Translations under genes and position numbers: made by a program | Assembly (NCBI GenBank): GCA_017829075.1 | Contig: JAGAJA010000047.1 | Coordinates: 1-12,013 of the forward strand | Reading direction: 5' to 3' | Source: Oscillospiraceae bacterium | Lineage (GTDB): Bacteria > Bacillota_A > Clostridia > Oscillospirales > Ruminococcaceae | DNA: 12,013 bases | Shown: one piece after another, positions 1 to 6,704 of the stretch | How positions within the stretch are numbered: position 1 is the first letter of the stretch | Layout of the letters: each line of letters starts with the position of its first letter | Notes under the pieces: model-generated | Seen by the model: the letters and a program-made list of their open reading frames with translations, nothing else | What the model was told of the DNA's origin: nothing | Database searches by the model: none

Positions 1-38
1 ACTGCCCGCACTCACTGACAGCAAAGCTGTCAGTTCGC

Positions 39-91
39 ACAGTTGTGCGGATAGAAGTGTTTTTTGCCCCGGCAGAGCTGGGGCAAAAAAC
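39..91. repeat. 53-bp dispersed repeat, copy 1, with terminator-like palindrome
   Basis: These 53 bases are identical to 11961-12013 in the same orientation. The second half is a perfect palindrome (see 60-90). The 9-mer ACTGCCCGC stands 29 bases upstream of this copy (1-9) and 30 bases upstream of the other (11922-11930), with unrelated sequence between, so the element looks like constant-variable-constant. In this copy the variable part is a hairpin (14-34: ACTGACAGC, loop AAA, GCTGTCAGT). Two copies in 12 kb, both at the window ends and outside genes, suggest a multicopy intergenic element. Copy number elsewhere cannot be seen. Confidence 0.9.
60..90. terminator. Bidirectional intrinsic terminator hairpin
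   Basis: TTTTTTGCCCC (60-70) pairs with GGGGCAAAAAA (80-90). GGC/GCT extends the stem inward with one G-T pair around the loop AGA. The stem is GC-rich and has T6 on the 3' side of either strand, so it can terminate transcription in both directions. On the minus strand it is the second hairpin after the glycosyltransferase operon. It forms the 3' half of the 53-bp repeat. Confidence 0.7.
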
Positions 92-102
92 GGATTTCAA
101 AA

Positions 103-117
103 GCCCGCTTCGCGGGC
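103..117 (-). terminator. Terminator hairpin of the glycosyltransferase operon
   Basis: GCCCGC (103-108) pairs with GCGGGC (112-117) around a 3-base loop. Read on the minus strand the stem is followed by TTTT, giving an intrinsic terminator about 45 bases after the glycosyltransferase stop codon. The repeat palindrome at 60-90 follows as a backup. Confidence 0.65.
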
Positions 118-161
118 AAAACTGATTTTTTCGACAAGCTGGTAATTGATATCCCCCAAAA

Positions 162-851
162 CTATTTCCGACAGCCGAAGAATATGTACCGAATATGCCG
201 CAGACCGTCCCGGAATGTGCGCAGGTGGGATCTGCCGCTGCGTCCGTCGGGGCTTAGCGTAACGGGAATTTCAGCAATTTCCGCGCCTGAGAGTGCAAAC
301 TTACCTATGATCTCGGTGGCGAACTCCATTCCGCCGCAGGAAAGCCCCAGCGAAAGCGCCTTTTCCCGGTCGAAGCCGCGCAGTCCGCAGTGAAAGTCCC
401 GAACCTTGGTGTGGAACCGCAGTCTGCCAAGAAACGAAAGCACAGGCACGCCGATATATCTGTGCGAAAACGACATAGCGCCCTTAGCAATATTGTCCAT
501 GCGGCAGCCCATAACCAGAGGGTATCCCTCGCGGAGCTTCTCAATAAATCTGCCGAGGTGCAGAAAATCGTAGCTCATATCGCAGTCGCCCATGATGATG
601 TATTTCCCATGGGCGGCTTTTATTCCGCCGATAAGGGCGTTTCCGTAGCCGCGTTCGGCTATGTTCACCACCCGCGCTCCCGCCTCTTTTGCGAGCGCCG
701 CCGAATTATCGGCGCTGCCGTTGTCGGCGACCAGCACCTCTCCGCAGACGCCGCTTTCCTCAAGGAACTGCCGCGCCAGCCGCACACACTGCGCGACAGT
801 CTGCTGTTCGTTCAGGCAGGGCATGAGGATAGTCAGTTCAAGCTCGTCCAT
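162..851 (-). CDS. Family 2 glycosyltransferase (dolichol-phosphate-sugar synthase-like)
   Basis: Predicted cytoplasmic glycosyltransferase of 229 residues, GT-A fold. The GT2 signature is clear: TILMPCLNE at 7-15, VADNGSADNS at 41-50, the alanine/glycine-rich GYGNALIGGIKAAHG at 68-82 and the metal-binding DxD as D89-C-D91. CGLRGF and GGMEFATEII in the C-terminal half resemble bacterial relatives of dolichyl-phosphate mannose/glucose synthases, which move sugar from a nucleotide donor onto a polyprenyl phosphate. Unlike GtrB-type enzymes it has no C-terminal membrane segments. The reading frame stays open upstream to 944, but ATG at 849-851 is chosen because GGAGG lies 8 bases ahead and the protein then begins directly at the GT2 fold. 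The start overlaps the end of the membrane-protein gene by 14 bases, implying translational coupling. The family call is secure; donor and acceptor are not known. Confidence 0.9.
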   Translation of the reverse strand: MDELELTILMPCLNEQQTVAQCVRLARQFLEESGVCGEVLVADNGSADNSAALAKEAGARVVNIAERGYGNALIGGIKAAHGKYIIMGDCDMSYDFLHLGRFIEKLREGYPLVMGCRMDNIAKGAMSFSHRYIGVPVLSFLGRLRFHTKVRDFHCGLRGFDREKALSLGLSCGGMEFATEIIGKFALSGAEIAEIPVTLSPDGRSGRSHLRTFRDGLRHIRYIFFGCRK

Positions 852-2163
852 GCTTTTTCCCTCCTTTTTGGGGGCTTTTCTTTTTCGGGCGGAATTCAAG
901 CGAGTACCACAAACCTGCAAACAGCGCCAGAATAGTAGAAGCAAGCGCGCGGTAGGTGAAGAATTCGTGCAGGTAGGAGTGATTGTTCAGCAGGAAAAAT
1001 CTCACAAAGGGCAGCGCGCCGATTATCAGCATAGTCAGCGTGAAGCTGCGGTCGAATTTCTCGCGGCAGCGGAACAGATAAAATATCGCACCTAGCACCA
1101 CCGCCGAAATCAGCAGCCCTGCCGCGATATTGCCCCACTCAACTCTGTCATAACCGCCGAAAAGGGTAGAGAGGTTTGCTACGGGGGCAAGGAAAAACTG
1201 CGCAACGGGATCAAGCTCCTCGGCTTCACCCACCATGCGTAGCTCGGCGGAGGCAAGCGCCTTGATGAATTTGTTTTCGCCGGTGACGATACTTGCGGCG
1301 CTCCATTTTACGAGGAATGTCCCAGCGTAGGACAGCCCCCAAGCCGCGCCGCATTTCAGCGCCAGCAGGAGATTGCTCCGCAGCCCGGTGAGCCTGTTGT
1401 CCTGCTTCCTCATTATGAATACGATAAGCAGCGGAATGAGTATCGTCAGCGTTTCGCAGGTGAGAAAGTCGAAGAAAGCTATCATCACGCCGGAAATCAC
1501 CGCGAGTATCGAAAGCGCACCGTCATTCTTCTCAAACAGGATATACAGCGGCAGCAGCGCAAGCGTAACCAGCACGGCAGGCTGATATTCCAGCGACAGA
1601 CCGATATTCCACACATGAACGCATAAAAACGCCGCCACAAGCGCCCCCGCCGCGAAATACTGCCGCTTTTTCAGCAGCAGCGCAGCGTTTACCGCAAGCA
1701 GCACAAACGCCGTTATCGTGCCGATAAGCTTTATGCCGTCAATGTCGGTGAACAGCATGAACGGGCGTATCAGAGCCGCCATGCCGTGCCAGTATCGGGA
1801 GTAGTCGGTGTTCGGCTCGGCAGTGCCCTCAACGGCGCAGAATAAGCCCCAGTTCTCGCCGAGGTCTTCCTCGCCGTCGTTGCCGTCGTAGTAGGCGGTG
1901 TTCAGCGTGGAAACGAACGGGTCGCTGCCCATGTTCCATGTCACATTCAGCAGTATCACATCGGCGTAGTTGTCCTGAATGAGCCGCAGTTCCGCTTCGT
2001 TGACGTAAGGGGGCTTGTCCTTGAAGAACATCGCGCTCTCGCACATATTGTCATAAATGCGCTCGTTCGGGATAGCCGCCGCAGCGACAAGCGCCGCCCA
2101 CAGCGCCAGCAGCACCGCCGCAAACACAGCGGCGCGGCGGAGTATTGCAGTAATTATCTTCAT
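838..2163 (-). CDS. Polytopic membrane protein, GT-C glycosyltransferase-like
   Basis: 441 residues. One membrane helix at about 10-30 is followed by a roughly 105-residue loop, probably outside the cell, then about nine more hydrophobic segments between 145 and 425, and a basic tail rich in K, R and G. The loop carries YSRYWHG at 121-127, and the C-terminal part carries NNHSYLHEFFTYRALAS. This layout (TM1, large outer loop, many helices) recalls GT-C enzymes, which take the sugar from a polyprenyl-phosphate donor outside the membrane. No GT-C catalytic motif can be assigned with confidence, so the function is inferred. The partner GT2 enzyme overlaps its 3' end by 14 bases; a sensible reading is that the GT2 charges the lipid and this protein transfers the sugar. 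ATG at 2161-2163 has GAGG 6 bases upstream. Confidence 0.75.
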   Translation of the reverse strand: MKIITAILRRAAVFAAVLLALWAALVAAAAIPNERIYDNMCESAMFFKDKPPYVNEAELRLIQDNYADVILLNVTWNMGSDPFVSTLNTAYYDGNDGEEDLGENWGLFCAVEGTAEPNTDYSRYWHGMAALIRPFMLFTDIDGIKLIGTITAFVLLAVNAALLLKKRQYFAAGALVAAFLCVHVWNIGLSLEYQPAVLVTLALLPLYILFEKNDGALSILAVISGVMIAFFDFLTCETLTILIPLLIVFIMRKQDNRLTGLRSNLLLALKCGAAWGLSYAGTFLVKWSAASIVTGENKFIKALASAELRMVGEAEELDPVAQFFLAPVANLSTLFGGYDRVEWGNIAAGLLISAVVLGAIFYLFRCREKFDRSFTLTMLIIGALPFVRFFLLNNHSYLHEFFTYRALASTILALFAGLWYSLEFRPKKKSPQKGGKKHGRA

Positions 2164-2192
2164 ATCATACCTCGCAGAAATTCACTGACCCC

Positions 2193-2222
2193 ATTTTACC
2201 ACGATTTGGGGCTTTATGTCAA
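2193..2222 (-). promoter_or_regulatory. Sigma-A promoter of the glycosyltransferase operon
   Basis: On the minus strand a perfect TTGACA (2217-2222) and TAAAAT (2193-2198) are separated by 18 bases, with TG one base before the -10 (extended -10). The membrane-protein start codon lies about 30 bases downstream. An inverted repeat CACGATTT/AAATCGTG (2200-2207 and 2227-2234) brackets the -35 and could be a regulator site. Confidence 0.75.
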
Positions 2223-2289
2223 TACAAAATCGTGATTTCCCCGGTATTCACCTTTTTGGGTGAGTTGTTAAAAAAGTGGTGAATTTTTC

Positions 2290-2318
2290 TTGACACAGTA
2301 TTTTTTTTTGTGTATAAT
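2290..2318 (+). promoter_or_regulatory. Consensus sigma-A promoter of the dockerin gene
   Basis: TTGACA (2290-2295) and TATAAT (2313-2318) match both consensus hexamers with the ideal 17-base spacer, which includes a T9 run (2301-2309). Such a perfect match predicts strong basal expression. TTCACC (2247-2252) and two GGTGA copies (2259-2263 and 2278-2282) lie just upstream and may bind a regulator. The gene start is 48 bases after the -10. Confidence 0.85.
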
Positions 2319-2365
2319 GGTAACAATAGTGGGATTACTATGTTTTATAGAAAGGATGATGTATT

Positions 2366-2644
2366 TTGTTCAAGAAACGACTAAAAGGGCTGCTTGCAAT
2401 GCTGCTTGCTGCCACGATCGCATTGACGGCGCTGCCGCTTACGGCTTCGGCGGATTTTATCTTCACCGATATCACCGTTTATAACGGAGATACCCCACAA
2501 TATTTGCCCTATTACGATATCGAAGATAATGAATCGGTATCCCCTTATCTCACCGAATCCGATTTGTGGGGTGTTTTTTTATGTCTACCCGGAATATACC
2601 TACATTGGGGATGGGTATACAACAACCGATATCAGCAATCTTGA
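2366..2644 (+). CDS. 5' part of the frameshifted dockerin protein (signal peptide)
   Basis: 92-residue reading frame holding the true start of the large secreted protein. The TTG start at 2366 has AAGGA about 9 bases upstream and follows a perfect promoter. The N-terminus is a classic Sec signal peptide: FKKRLK, a hydrophobic core, and ALPLTASA with cleavage expected after A29. The mature protein begins DFIFTDITVYNG. Sense continues to about WGVF, then at the T7 run 2574-2580 the frame departs from the main body (2529-5885), and the last 20 or so residues before TGA (2642-2644) look like out-of-frame read-through. Removing one T would join it to YVYPEYTYIGDGY in the long frame. So this is the front of one gene, not a separate protein. 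Confidence 0.8.
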   Translation: MFKKRLKGLLAMLLAATIALTALPLTASADFIFTDITVYNGDTPQYLPYYDIEDNESVSPYLTESDLWGVFLCLPGIYLHWGWVYNNRYQQS

Positions 2645-5600
2645 ACCGGTCACCGGAAACAACCTATTGAGTAAAGTGGATAACCTTGCTGACAGTACTG
2701 TTAGCTATTCTGATTTATGTATAACTTCACAGCAACGGTATGTTGTCACCACCGACGACCCTTCCGAGACAGAGATAAGCATGAGCTCTGCAAGCACTGT
2801 ATCAGCTTTCCCGATTAATGTTGACATTGACATAAGCAGCCCACTGATAGAGAATCCTTCGTATACCGTGTGGTTTGGAATGGCTTCCGACGGCAAAGTT
2901 GATTGCAGTACAGTACAAAAATCTAAAACCTATGATATCGCCGACGCCGCTGATTCAATATCCGTACCAATGGATACATTTGCTTCATTATACAGAACTT
3001 ACGACGGTTACTCGGCCGGTGGCTATAGCCAAAAGGATGTATTAAAAAAAGGCGTAACCATAATTCAGCTTGACTCTAAGTACAAGACCTTTGATATCCC
3101 CGTGAGAAACGCAACTTTTACTCAGGAAAAAGACGAATATGACAACGACAAAAAAATCTCGGTCACAAAAGACGAGACCGGCTATCTGGACACGGAGAAT
3201 GACAGCTTTTATCTGTGCTACATAGACAAAGCCAATTCTGTCGTTAAGGTAACCGACGCTGCAATAAGCACTAAATCCGAGCTTTGGACTGCGATAGAGA
3301 CTTTTGCAACCGTGATCAACAGCACCGGAACCGTTTCCTTTGACGAAAGCAATCTTGTCCTTTGCAGATATGCCCAGGTGGAAGTTTACGGCGATACGGT
3401 TACAGGTGAGTTCACTTCCAAAGATCTGTTTGTAAATACGACAGCAGTCCAGAACACAGCGCTGTTGTATTTGTTCAACTCAAGCCCCAAAAGCATTTGG
3501 AAAATAAAACCTTCCTCCGGTAACCCTTTTTACTCATATCAGGAATCGATGATCGGATCAATTTCCGATTATTTGCTCGATAATCCTCATGAGAACATTC
3601 TTTATTTGTATGAAAAACCTGTTATCCTTGTGACGGGGGAAGATCTCAGCACAATTGAAAGCATTCCCGATAGTTCTCCTGTAACAAGCAAGCTGATAAA
3701 AAAAGGTGCAACAACTAAAGAGGATACGCAAAGAACGATCAGCGACCATTTGAGCGATCTGGCTGAAAGTTATCCGCCGGACGCCGGCAAAACTTACGAT
3801 GTGAACGGCTGGCAGGTTTGGGGATATGGCGTCAGTTGCGGAGATGGTATGCTCTATAAAAACTTTACTCCCATCGAGGTCACCCGCACCGACATCATAG
3901 GCTTGGAGCAATTTAATCAATACCTGGAAGCAGCTGGGGATAGAAATATGTTATTATCTTTCCCACAGGTCGAAATCGCACCGGTTCTGGAGGTTACCGC
4001 GCCGGTTGCCAGCGAAACTCTCTCTTCGGAATATACCATCAAAGACACGATCGGCGGCTATACCGTTGCTGACGTAAGCTGGTATGACGGCGAAACAAAG
4101 CTGAACGAAAGCGACAAGTTCGAGGCAGGCAAGCAGTACACCGTTAAAATAACGTTATCAGCTCCCAGCAAATTTACCGAAGATACGATCGTAACCATCA
4201 ATGGTGAAAATGCTTCCACTGAGCTTTGCGAGAACGGCGATCTTATCGCTGCCTACACTTATGATATTCCCGCAACTCCGATCGCCATTGCAGAGATCAT
4301 CATTGACGAACCCACTCTCAATGGAGTTCCGGATACAACATTTGACAAGCATTCCGACGCTCACTTTACTGCTTCTGCCGCGTCATGGTCGCCTGACGAT
4401 GATAAGTTTGAGGCAGGTAAGAAGTATACCGTGACTGCAACGCTCACTCCCGATGTGGGCTATGGTTTCACCAACGATACTGTCTTTAAGATAAACGGCA
4501 AAACAGTGACCCCGACAAACAAAGACGGCATTTGGTCTGTTTCCTACACCTTTGATGAGCTTAAAGCAGAACCGTGGTGGGATATTGACGAAATTCTCGA
4601 GGGCGAAAATCCGAGCATTATAATTTCTATGGATAACCCCACAATTCCTCAGTCTGTTTTTGAGAAGATCAAGAATAGCGGAAAAACTGTCACCATAAAT
4701 TATGATAACGGTTACAGTTGGGAAATAGACGGCTCTACCATTGTCCTGTCTAAAGTTCCCGCAGGAGGCGTAGATTTATCCATTGTAACGGTTGACCCTA
4801 ATGATTGGGCAACGGTAGTAAACAAAGTCACCGGACATAAGTACAGAATGCAGATAGATATTGCGCATGAAGGCGATTTCGGCTTTACTGCCATTCTAAC
4901 GGTAAACCTCACCGAGGGAATGAGAAACGCTCCCGCCGGCACATATTACGCTAATCTGTATCAGATTATTGGAAACAGACTGGTTTGGAGCGGTTATTCT
5001 CCCGTTACCCAAAATGAAAACGGCGAATGGATTGCAAAACTTCAGTTCACCCATGCTTCCGAATGGCTTATCACGATAGACGATGAGATAAATCCGGCTA
5101 CCGGCAATAGCAGCAGCTCCGGCGGTTCTTCTTATAGACCCGTCACCGAAACAAAGGCTGCAAAAACCGCTAAATCCGAGGGCTGGAGCAATATCACCAA
5201 CGAGATCAAGGCTGCTCAGACCGGCTCAACTATTGAGATAACGCTGAATGATGACACCACCATTCCGGAAGAGGCTCTTCAGGCGGCTATCGACAACAAG
5301 GTAAAGCTCGTTATTGACGTAGGCTTGGGAAGAACCTGGACTATTGACGGCGCAAAGGCAGTATCCGGCAAGTATATCGACCTGACTGTATCCGGCGCGA
5401 GCGTTGATATTCCTGCGGAAGCATATAAGAATATTCCTTGCTCTTCCAGCAATCAGTTAATTATCAATTCCCGAATGCTCAACTTTACCGCGCAGTTATC
5501 TGATTCCGTTGGTAAGAACAAAGCAGGTCAGAATGCCGCTATCTACCTTTACAACGAGGAGACCGGCAGGCTGTTGTTCCAGGAACTCTCCGTGGTAGAC

Positions 5601-5885
5601 GAGGACGGTAATATCACCTTTGATGTATATTGCGGAGGCAGATATTTCATCGCATTAGGCAGCGAGGTAAATGCTGAGAATTACCAGTGCGGAGATGCCA
5701 ACGGCGACGGTGTTGTTGATATTTTCGACGCATCGGCTATCCTCAAGAATGATGTCTTTGGCTCTGTGATCGACAAGCGGTGCGCAGATACCAACTGCGA
5801 CGGCAAGGTTAATGTGTTTGACGCTTCGCTGATACTGAAGTATGTTGTCGAAATCGTCAAGGCGCTTCCCGTTTCTGCCGCATAA
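2529..5885 (+). CDS. Large secreted dockerin-containing protein, main body (frameshifted at 5' end)
   Basis: 1118-codon frame carrying most of a secreted protein of about 1170 residues once joined to the signal peptide at 2366. Its ATG at 2529 is probably not a real start: the first 15 or so codons are read out of frame up to the T7 run. Order of parts: (a) about 470 residues with no domain I recognise (to about 3970); (b) two related beta repeats at about 3970-4260 and 4290-4560, sharing KFEAGK(Q/K)YTV and an INGxxxT-type end; (c) a domain of about 150 residues at 4600-5085 and a diverged copy at 5220-5670, sharing I-P-x-x-x-x and W-(E/T)-I-D-G, joined by a Ser/Gly linker; (d) a type I dockerin at 5691-5870 with calcium loops DANGDGVVDIFD and DTNCDGKVNVFD. 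Dockerins bind cohesins on scaffoldin or surface proteins. I see no glycoside hydrolase motif, so the role may be adhesion or structure. The gene looks more AT-rich than its neighbours. Confidence 0.85.
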   Translation: MNRYPLISPNPICGVFFYVYPEYTYIGDGYTTTDISNLEPVTGNNLLSKVDNLADSTVSYSDLCITSQQRYVVTTDDPSETEISMSSASTVSAFPINVDIDISSPLIENPSYTVWFGMASDGKVDCSTVQKSKTYDIADAADSISVPMDTFASLYRTYDGYSAGGYSQKDVLKKGVTIIQLDSKYKTFDIPVRNATFTQEKDEYDNDKKISVTKDETGYLDTENDSFYLCYIDKANSVVKVTDAAISTKSELWTAIETFATVINSTGTVSFDESNLVLCRYAQVEVYGDTVTGEFTSKDLFVNTTAVQNTALLYLFNSSPKSIWKIKPSSGNPFYSYQESMIGSISDYLLDNPHENILYLYEKPVILVTGEDLSTIESIPDSSPVTSKLIKKGATTKEDTQRTISDHLSDLAESYPPDAGKTYDVNGWQVWGYGVSCGDGMLYKNFTPIEVTRTDIIGLEQFNQYLEAAGDRNMLLSFPQVEIAPVLEVTAPVASETLSSEYTIKDTIGGYTVADVSWYDGETKLNESDKFEAGKQYTVKITLSAPSKFTEDTIVTINGENASTELCENGDLIAAYTYDIPATPIAIAEIIIDEPTLNGVPDTTFDKHSDAHFTASAASWSPDDDKFEAGKKYTVTATLTPDVGYGFTNDTVFKINGKTVTPTNKDGIWSVSYTFDELKAEPWWDIDEILEGENPSIIISMDNPTIPQSVFEKIKNSGKTVTINYDNGYSWEIDGSTIVLSKVPAGGVDLSIVTVDPNDWATVVNKVTGHKYRMQIDIAHEGDFGFTAILTVNLTEGMRNAPAGTYYANLYQIIGNRLVWSGYSPVTQNENGEWIAKLQFTHASEWLITIDDEINPATGNSSSSGGSSYRPVTETKAAKTAKSEGWSNITNEIKAAQTGSTIEITLNDDTTIPEEALQAAIDNKVKLVIDVGLGRTWTIDGAKAVSGKYIDLTVSGASVDIPAEAYKNIPCSSSNQLIINSRMLNFTAQLSDSVGKNKAGQNAAIYLYNEETGRLLFQELSVVDEDGNITFDVYCGGRYFIALGSEVNAENYQCGDANGDGVVDIFDASAILKNDVFGSVIDKRCADTNCDGKVNVFDASLILKYVVEIVKALPVSAA

Positions 5886-5903
5886 ATTTCACAATAAACC
5901 TAT

Positions 5904-5932
5904 AAAGGGGCTGTCACATTGACAGCCCCTTT
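5904..5932 (+). terminator. Terminator of the dockerin gene
   Basis: AAAGGGGCTGTC (5904-5915) pairs perfectly with GACAGCCCCTTT (5921-5932) around a 5-base loop, 18 bases after the stop codon. The T run is short (TTT then ACTAT), but the 12-bp GC-rich stem is strong. From 5933 to 6037 I see no gene or clear signal. Confidence 0.8.
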
Positions 5933-6037
5933 ACTATGAGCGGGATTGCAGTTCAAGGAGGATCTGTACTGGTTCAGGGTTTGCACCCGCCATAATACCT
6001 ACGTACATTCCCGCCGGTAACGTGTACAAAGTTATGC

Positions 6038-6067
6038 TTGACAAACCCGCGTACAGTATGCTATACT
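6038..6067 (+). promoter_or_regulatory. Promoter of the DUF2325 operon
   Basis: TTGACA (6038-6043) and TATACT (6062-6067) with an 18-base spacer, plus TG one base before the -10 (extended -10). The -10 is embedded in a palindrome, TACAGTAT (6052-6059) and ATACTGTA (6063-6070). A GTTAG-type operator begins 6 bases after the -10, over the expected transcription start, a position suited to repression. Confidence 0.75.
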
Positions 6068-6073
6068 GTATAC

Positions 6074-6091
6074 GGTTAGTTTGGACTAATC
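6074..6091 (+). promoter_or_regulatory. GTTAG-N6-CTAA palindrome, site A (putative operator)
   Basis: GGTTAG, six bases, CTAATC; one mismatch from perfect symmetry. It covers the expected start of transcription of the DUF2325 operon. It is one of five sites with the same 6-base spacer, and the same placement is seen at the feo promoter (6705-6722). Confidence 0.65.
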
Positions 6092-6107
6092 GAAAGGAGG
6101 AAAACAA

Positions 6108-6389
6108 GTGAGCGTAGTTGTAGTAGGCGGAAACGACCGCATGGCAACGCGGTATAAGGATATCTGCGAGTCATATAAATGTAAGGCGAAGGTGTTCACG
6201 CAGATGCCCTCGGACTTTGAGAGCAAGCTTGGTACTCCCGACCTTATGGTGGTATTCACGAACACCTGCTCCCACAAAATGGTGAACAGCGTGAACCAGA
6301 AGTCCCGTAAGCACGACATTCCTGTGGCGAGAATACATAATGCAAGCGTCAGCGCATTGAAAAGCGTTCTGGAGCAGTATTGCGTTTGA
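6108..6389 (+). CDS. DUF2325 domain protein
   Basis: 93 residues, recognised as the DUF2325 family: a small cytoplasmic protein, probably Rossmann-like, of unknown function. Visible family features are the N-terminal beta strand and turn SVVVVGGNDRM (2-12), the KAKVFTQMP segment (26-34), FTNTCSHKM (50-58) and the C-terminal ASVSALKSVLEQYC. It has cysteines at 20, 25, 54 and 92. The GTG start at 6108 is fixed by AAGGAGG seven bases upstream and by alignment of the first strand. It is the first gene of a short operon whose promoter carries operator site A, shared with the feo operon downstream, so it is probably expressed with Fe(II) uptake. Family call confident; the iron link is inferred from the shared operator. 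Confidence 0.88.
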   Translation: MSVVVVGGNDRMATRYKDICESYKCKAKVFTQMPSDFESKLGTPDLMVVFTNTCSHKMVNSVNQKSRKHDIPVARIHNASVSALKSVLEQYCV

Positions 6390-6401
6390 GTTTTGTGTGC
6401 G

Positions 6402-6419
6402 AGTTAGCCAAAACTAATT
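6402..6419 (+). promoter_or_regulatory. GTTAG-N6-CTAAT palindrome, site B (putative operator)
   Basis: AGTTAG, six bases, CTAATT, in the gap between the DUF2325 gene and the next small gene, ending 5 bases before its GGAGGT ribosome site. No clear promoter precedes it, so it may act as a second binding site, or mark a lost promoter. Confidence 0.55.
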
Positions 6420-6436
6420 GCACTGGAGGTGATTTT

Positions 6437-6604
6437 ATGTCGGATACGGAACGCAGGAATTTCGGGCAGCTTCTCGCGTACCACACCGCGCCCACGCTGC
6501 TGGGAAAAAAAGTGCGCCAGCCTTGTTCGCATAACTCCGTTCCTCTGGGCGGAGTTTTTGCGTGTCTGTTCTTTGTGCTATTTGCCACGGTTTGCCTAGA
6601 CTAA
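6437..6604 (+). pseudogene. Truncated DUF3793-like gene remnant
   Basis: A 55-codon frame with a good ribosome site (GGAGGT, 6 bases before ATG 6437). Its first half, FGQLLAYHTAPTLLGKK, resembles the N-terminus of DUF3793 proteins, which are usually well over 150 residues. After an A7 run (6505-6511) the similarity stops. Dropping one A gives KCASLVRITPF, closer to what I expect of the family, though that frame also ends by about 6600. An intrinsic-terminator-like hairpin lies inside the frame (6533-6559). I read it as a decayed gene that kept its ribosome site and upstream operator. The hydrophobic tail of the annotated frame (GGVFACLFFVLFATVCL) could instead make a small membrane peptide. 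The family assignment rests on a short stretch. Confidence 0.5.
6533..6559 (+). terminator. Terminator-like hairpin in the DUF3793-like remnant
   Basis: AACTCCG (6533-6539) pairs with CGGAGTT (6550-6556) around a 10-base loop and runs into a T5 tract (6555-6559). It would end the DUF2325 transcript ahead of the feo promoter. Its place inside an open frame supports the view that the frame is not a functional full gene. Confidence 0.55.
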
Positions 6605-6667
6605 CTGACTATTTGTGTGAAATATCACCAAAAATGAAATTACGGTGAAAAAAATCTGTGATTTCTC

Positions 6668-6697
6668 TTGACAAACCGATAAAAAAAAGGGTATTAT
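6668..6697 (+). promoter_or_regulatory. Promoter of the feo operon
   Basis: TTGACA (6668-6673) and TATTAT (6692-6697) with an 18-base spacer containing an A-rich run. Operator site C starts 7 bases after the -10, over the expected transcription start. The leader to feoA is about 80 bases and holds a second operator (site D). Confidence 0.78.
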
Positions 6698-6704
6698 ATT
6701 ATCT

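Noticed and set aside
852..944. A longer N-terminus for the glycosyltransferase.
   Set aside because: The extra 31 residues lie inside the upstream membrane-protein gene and have no family match, whereas ATG at 849-851 has a good ribosome site.
2574..2582. T TTT TTA, a textbook -1 ribosomal slippery heptamer in the correct zero frame, at the point where the dockerin frame breaks.
   Set aside because: A -1 shift leads to a frame that stops at 2668-2670, not to the long body, which needs +1 (or -2). I also see no strong downstream hairpin. So programmed -1 frameshifting does not explain the split.
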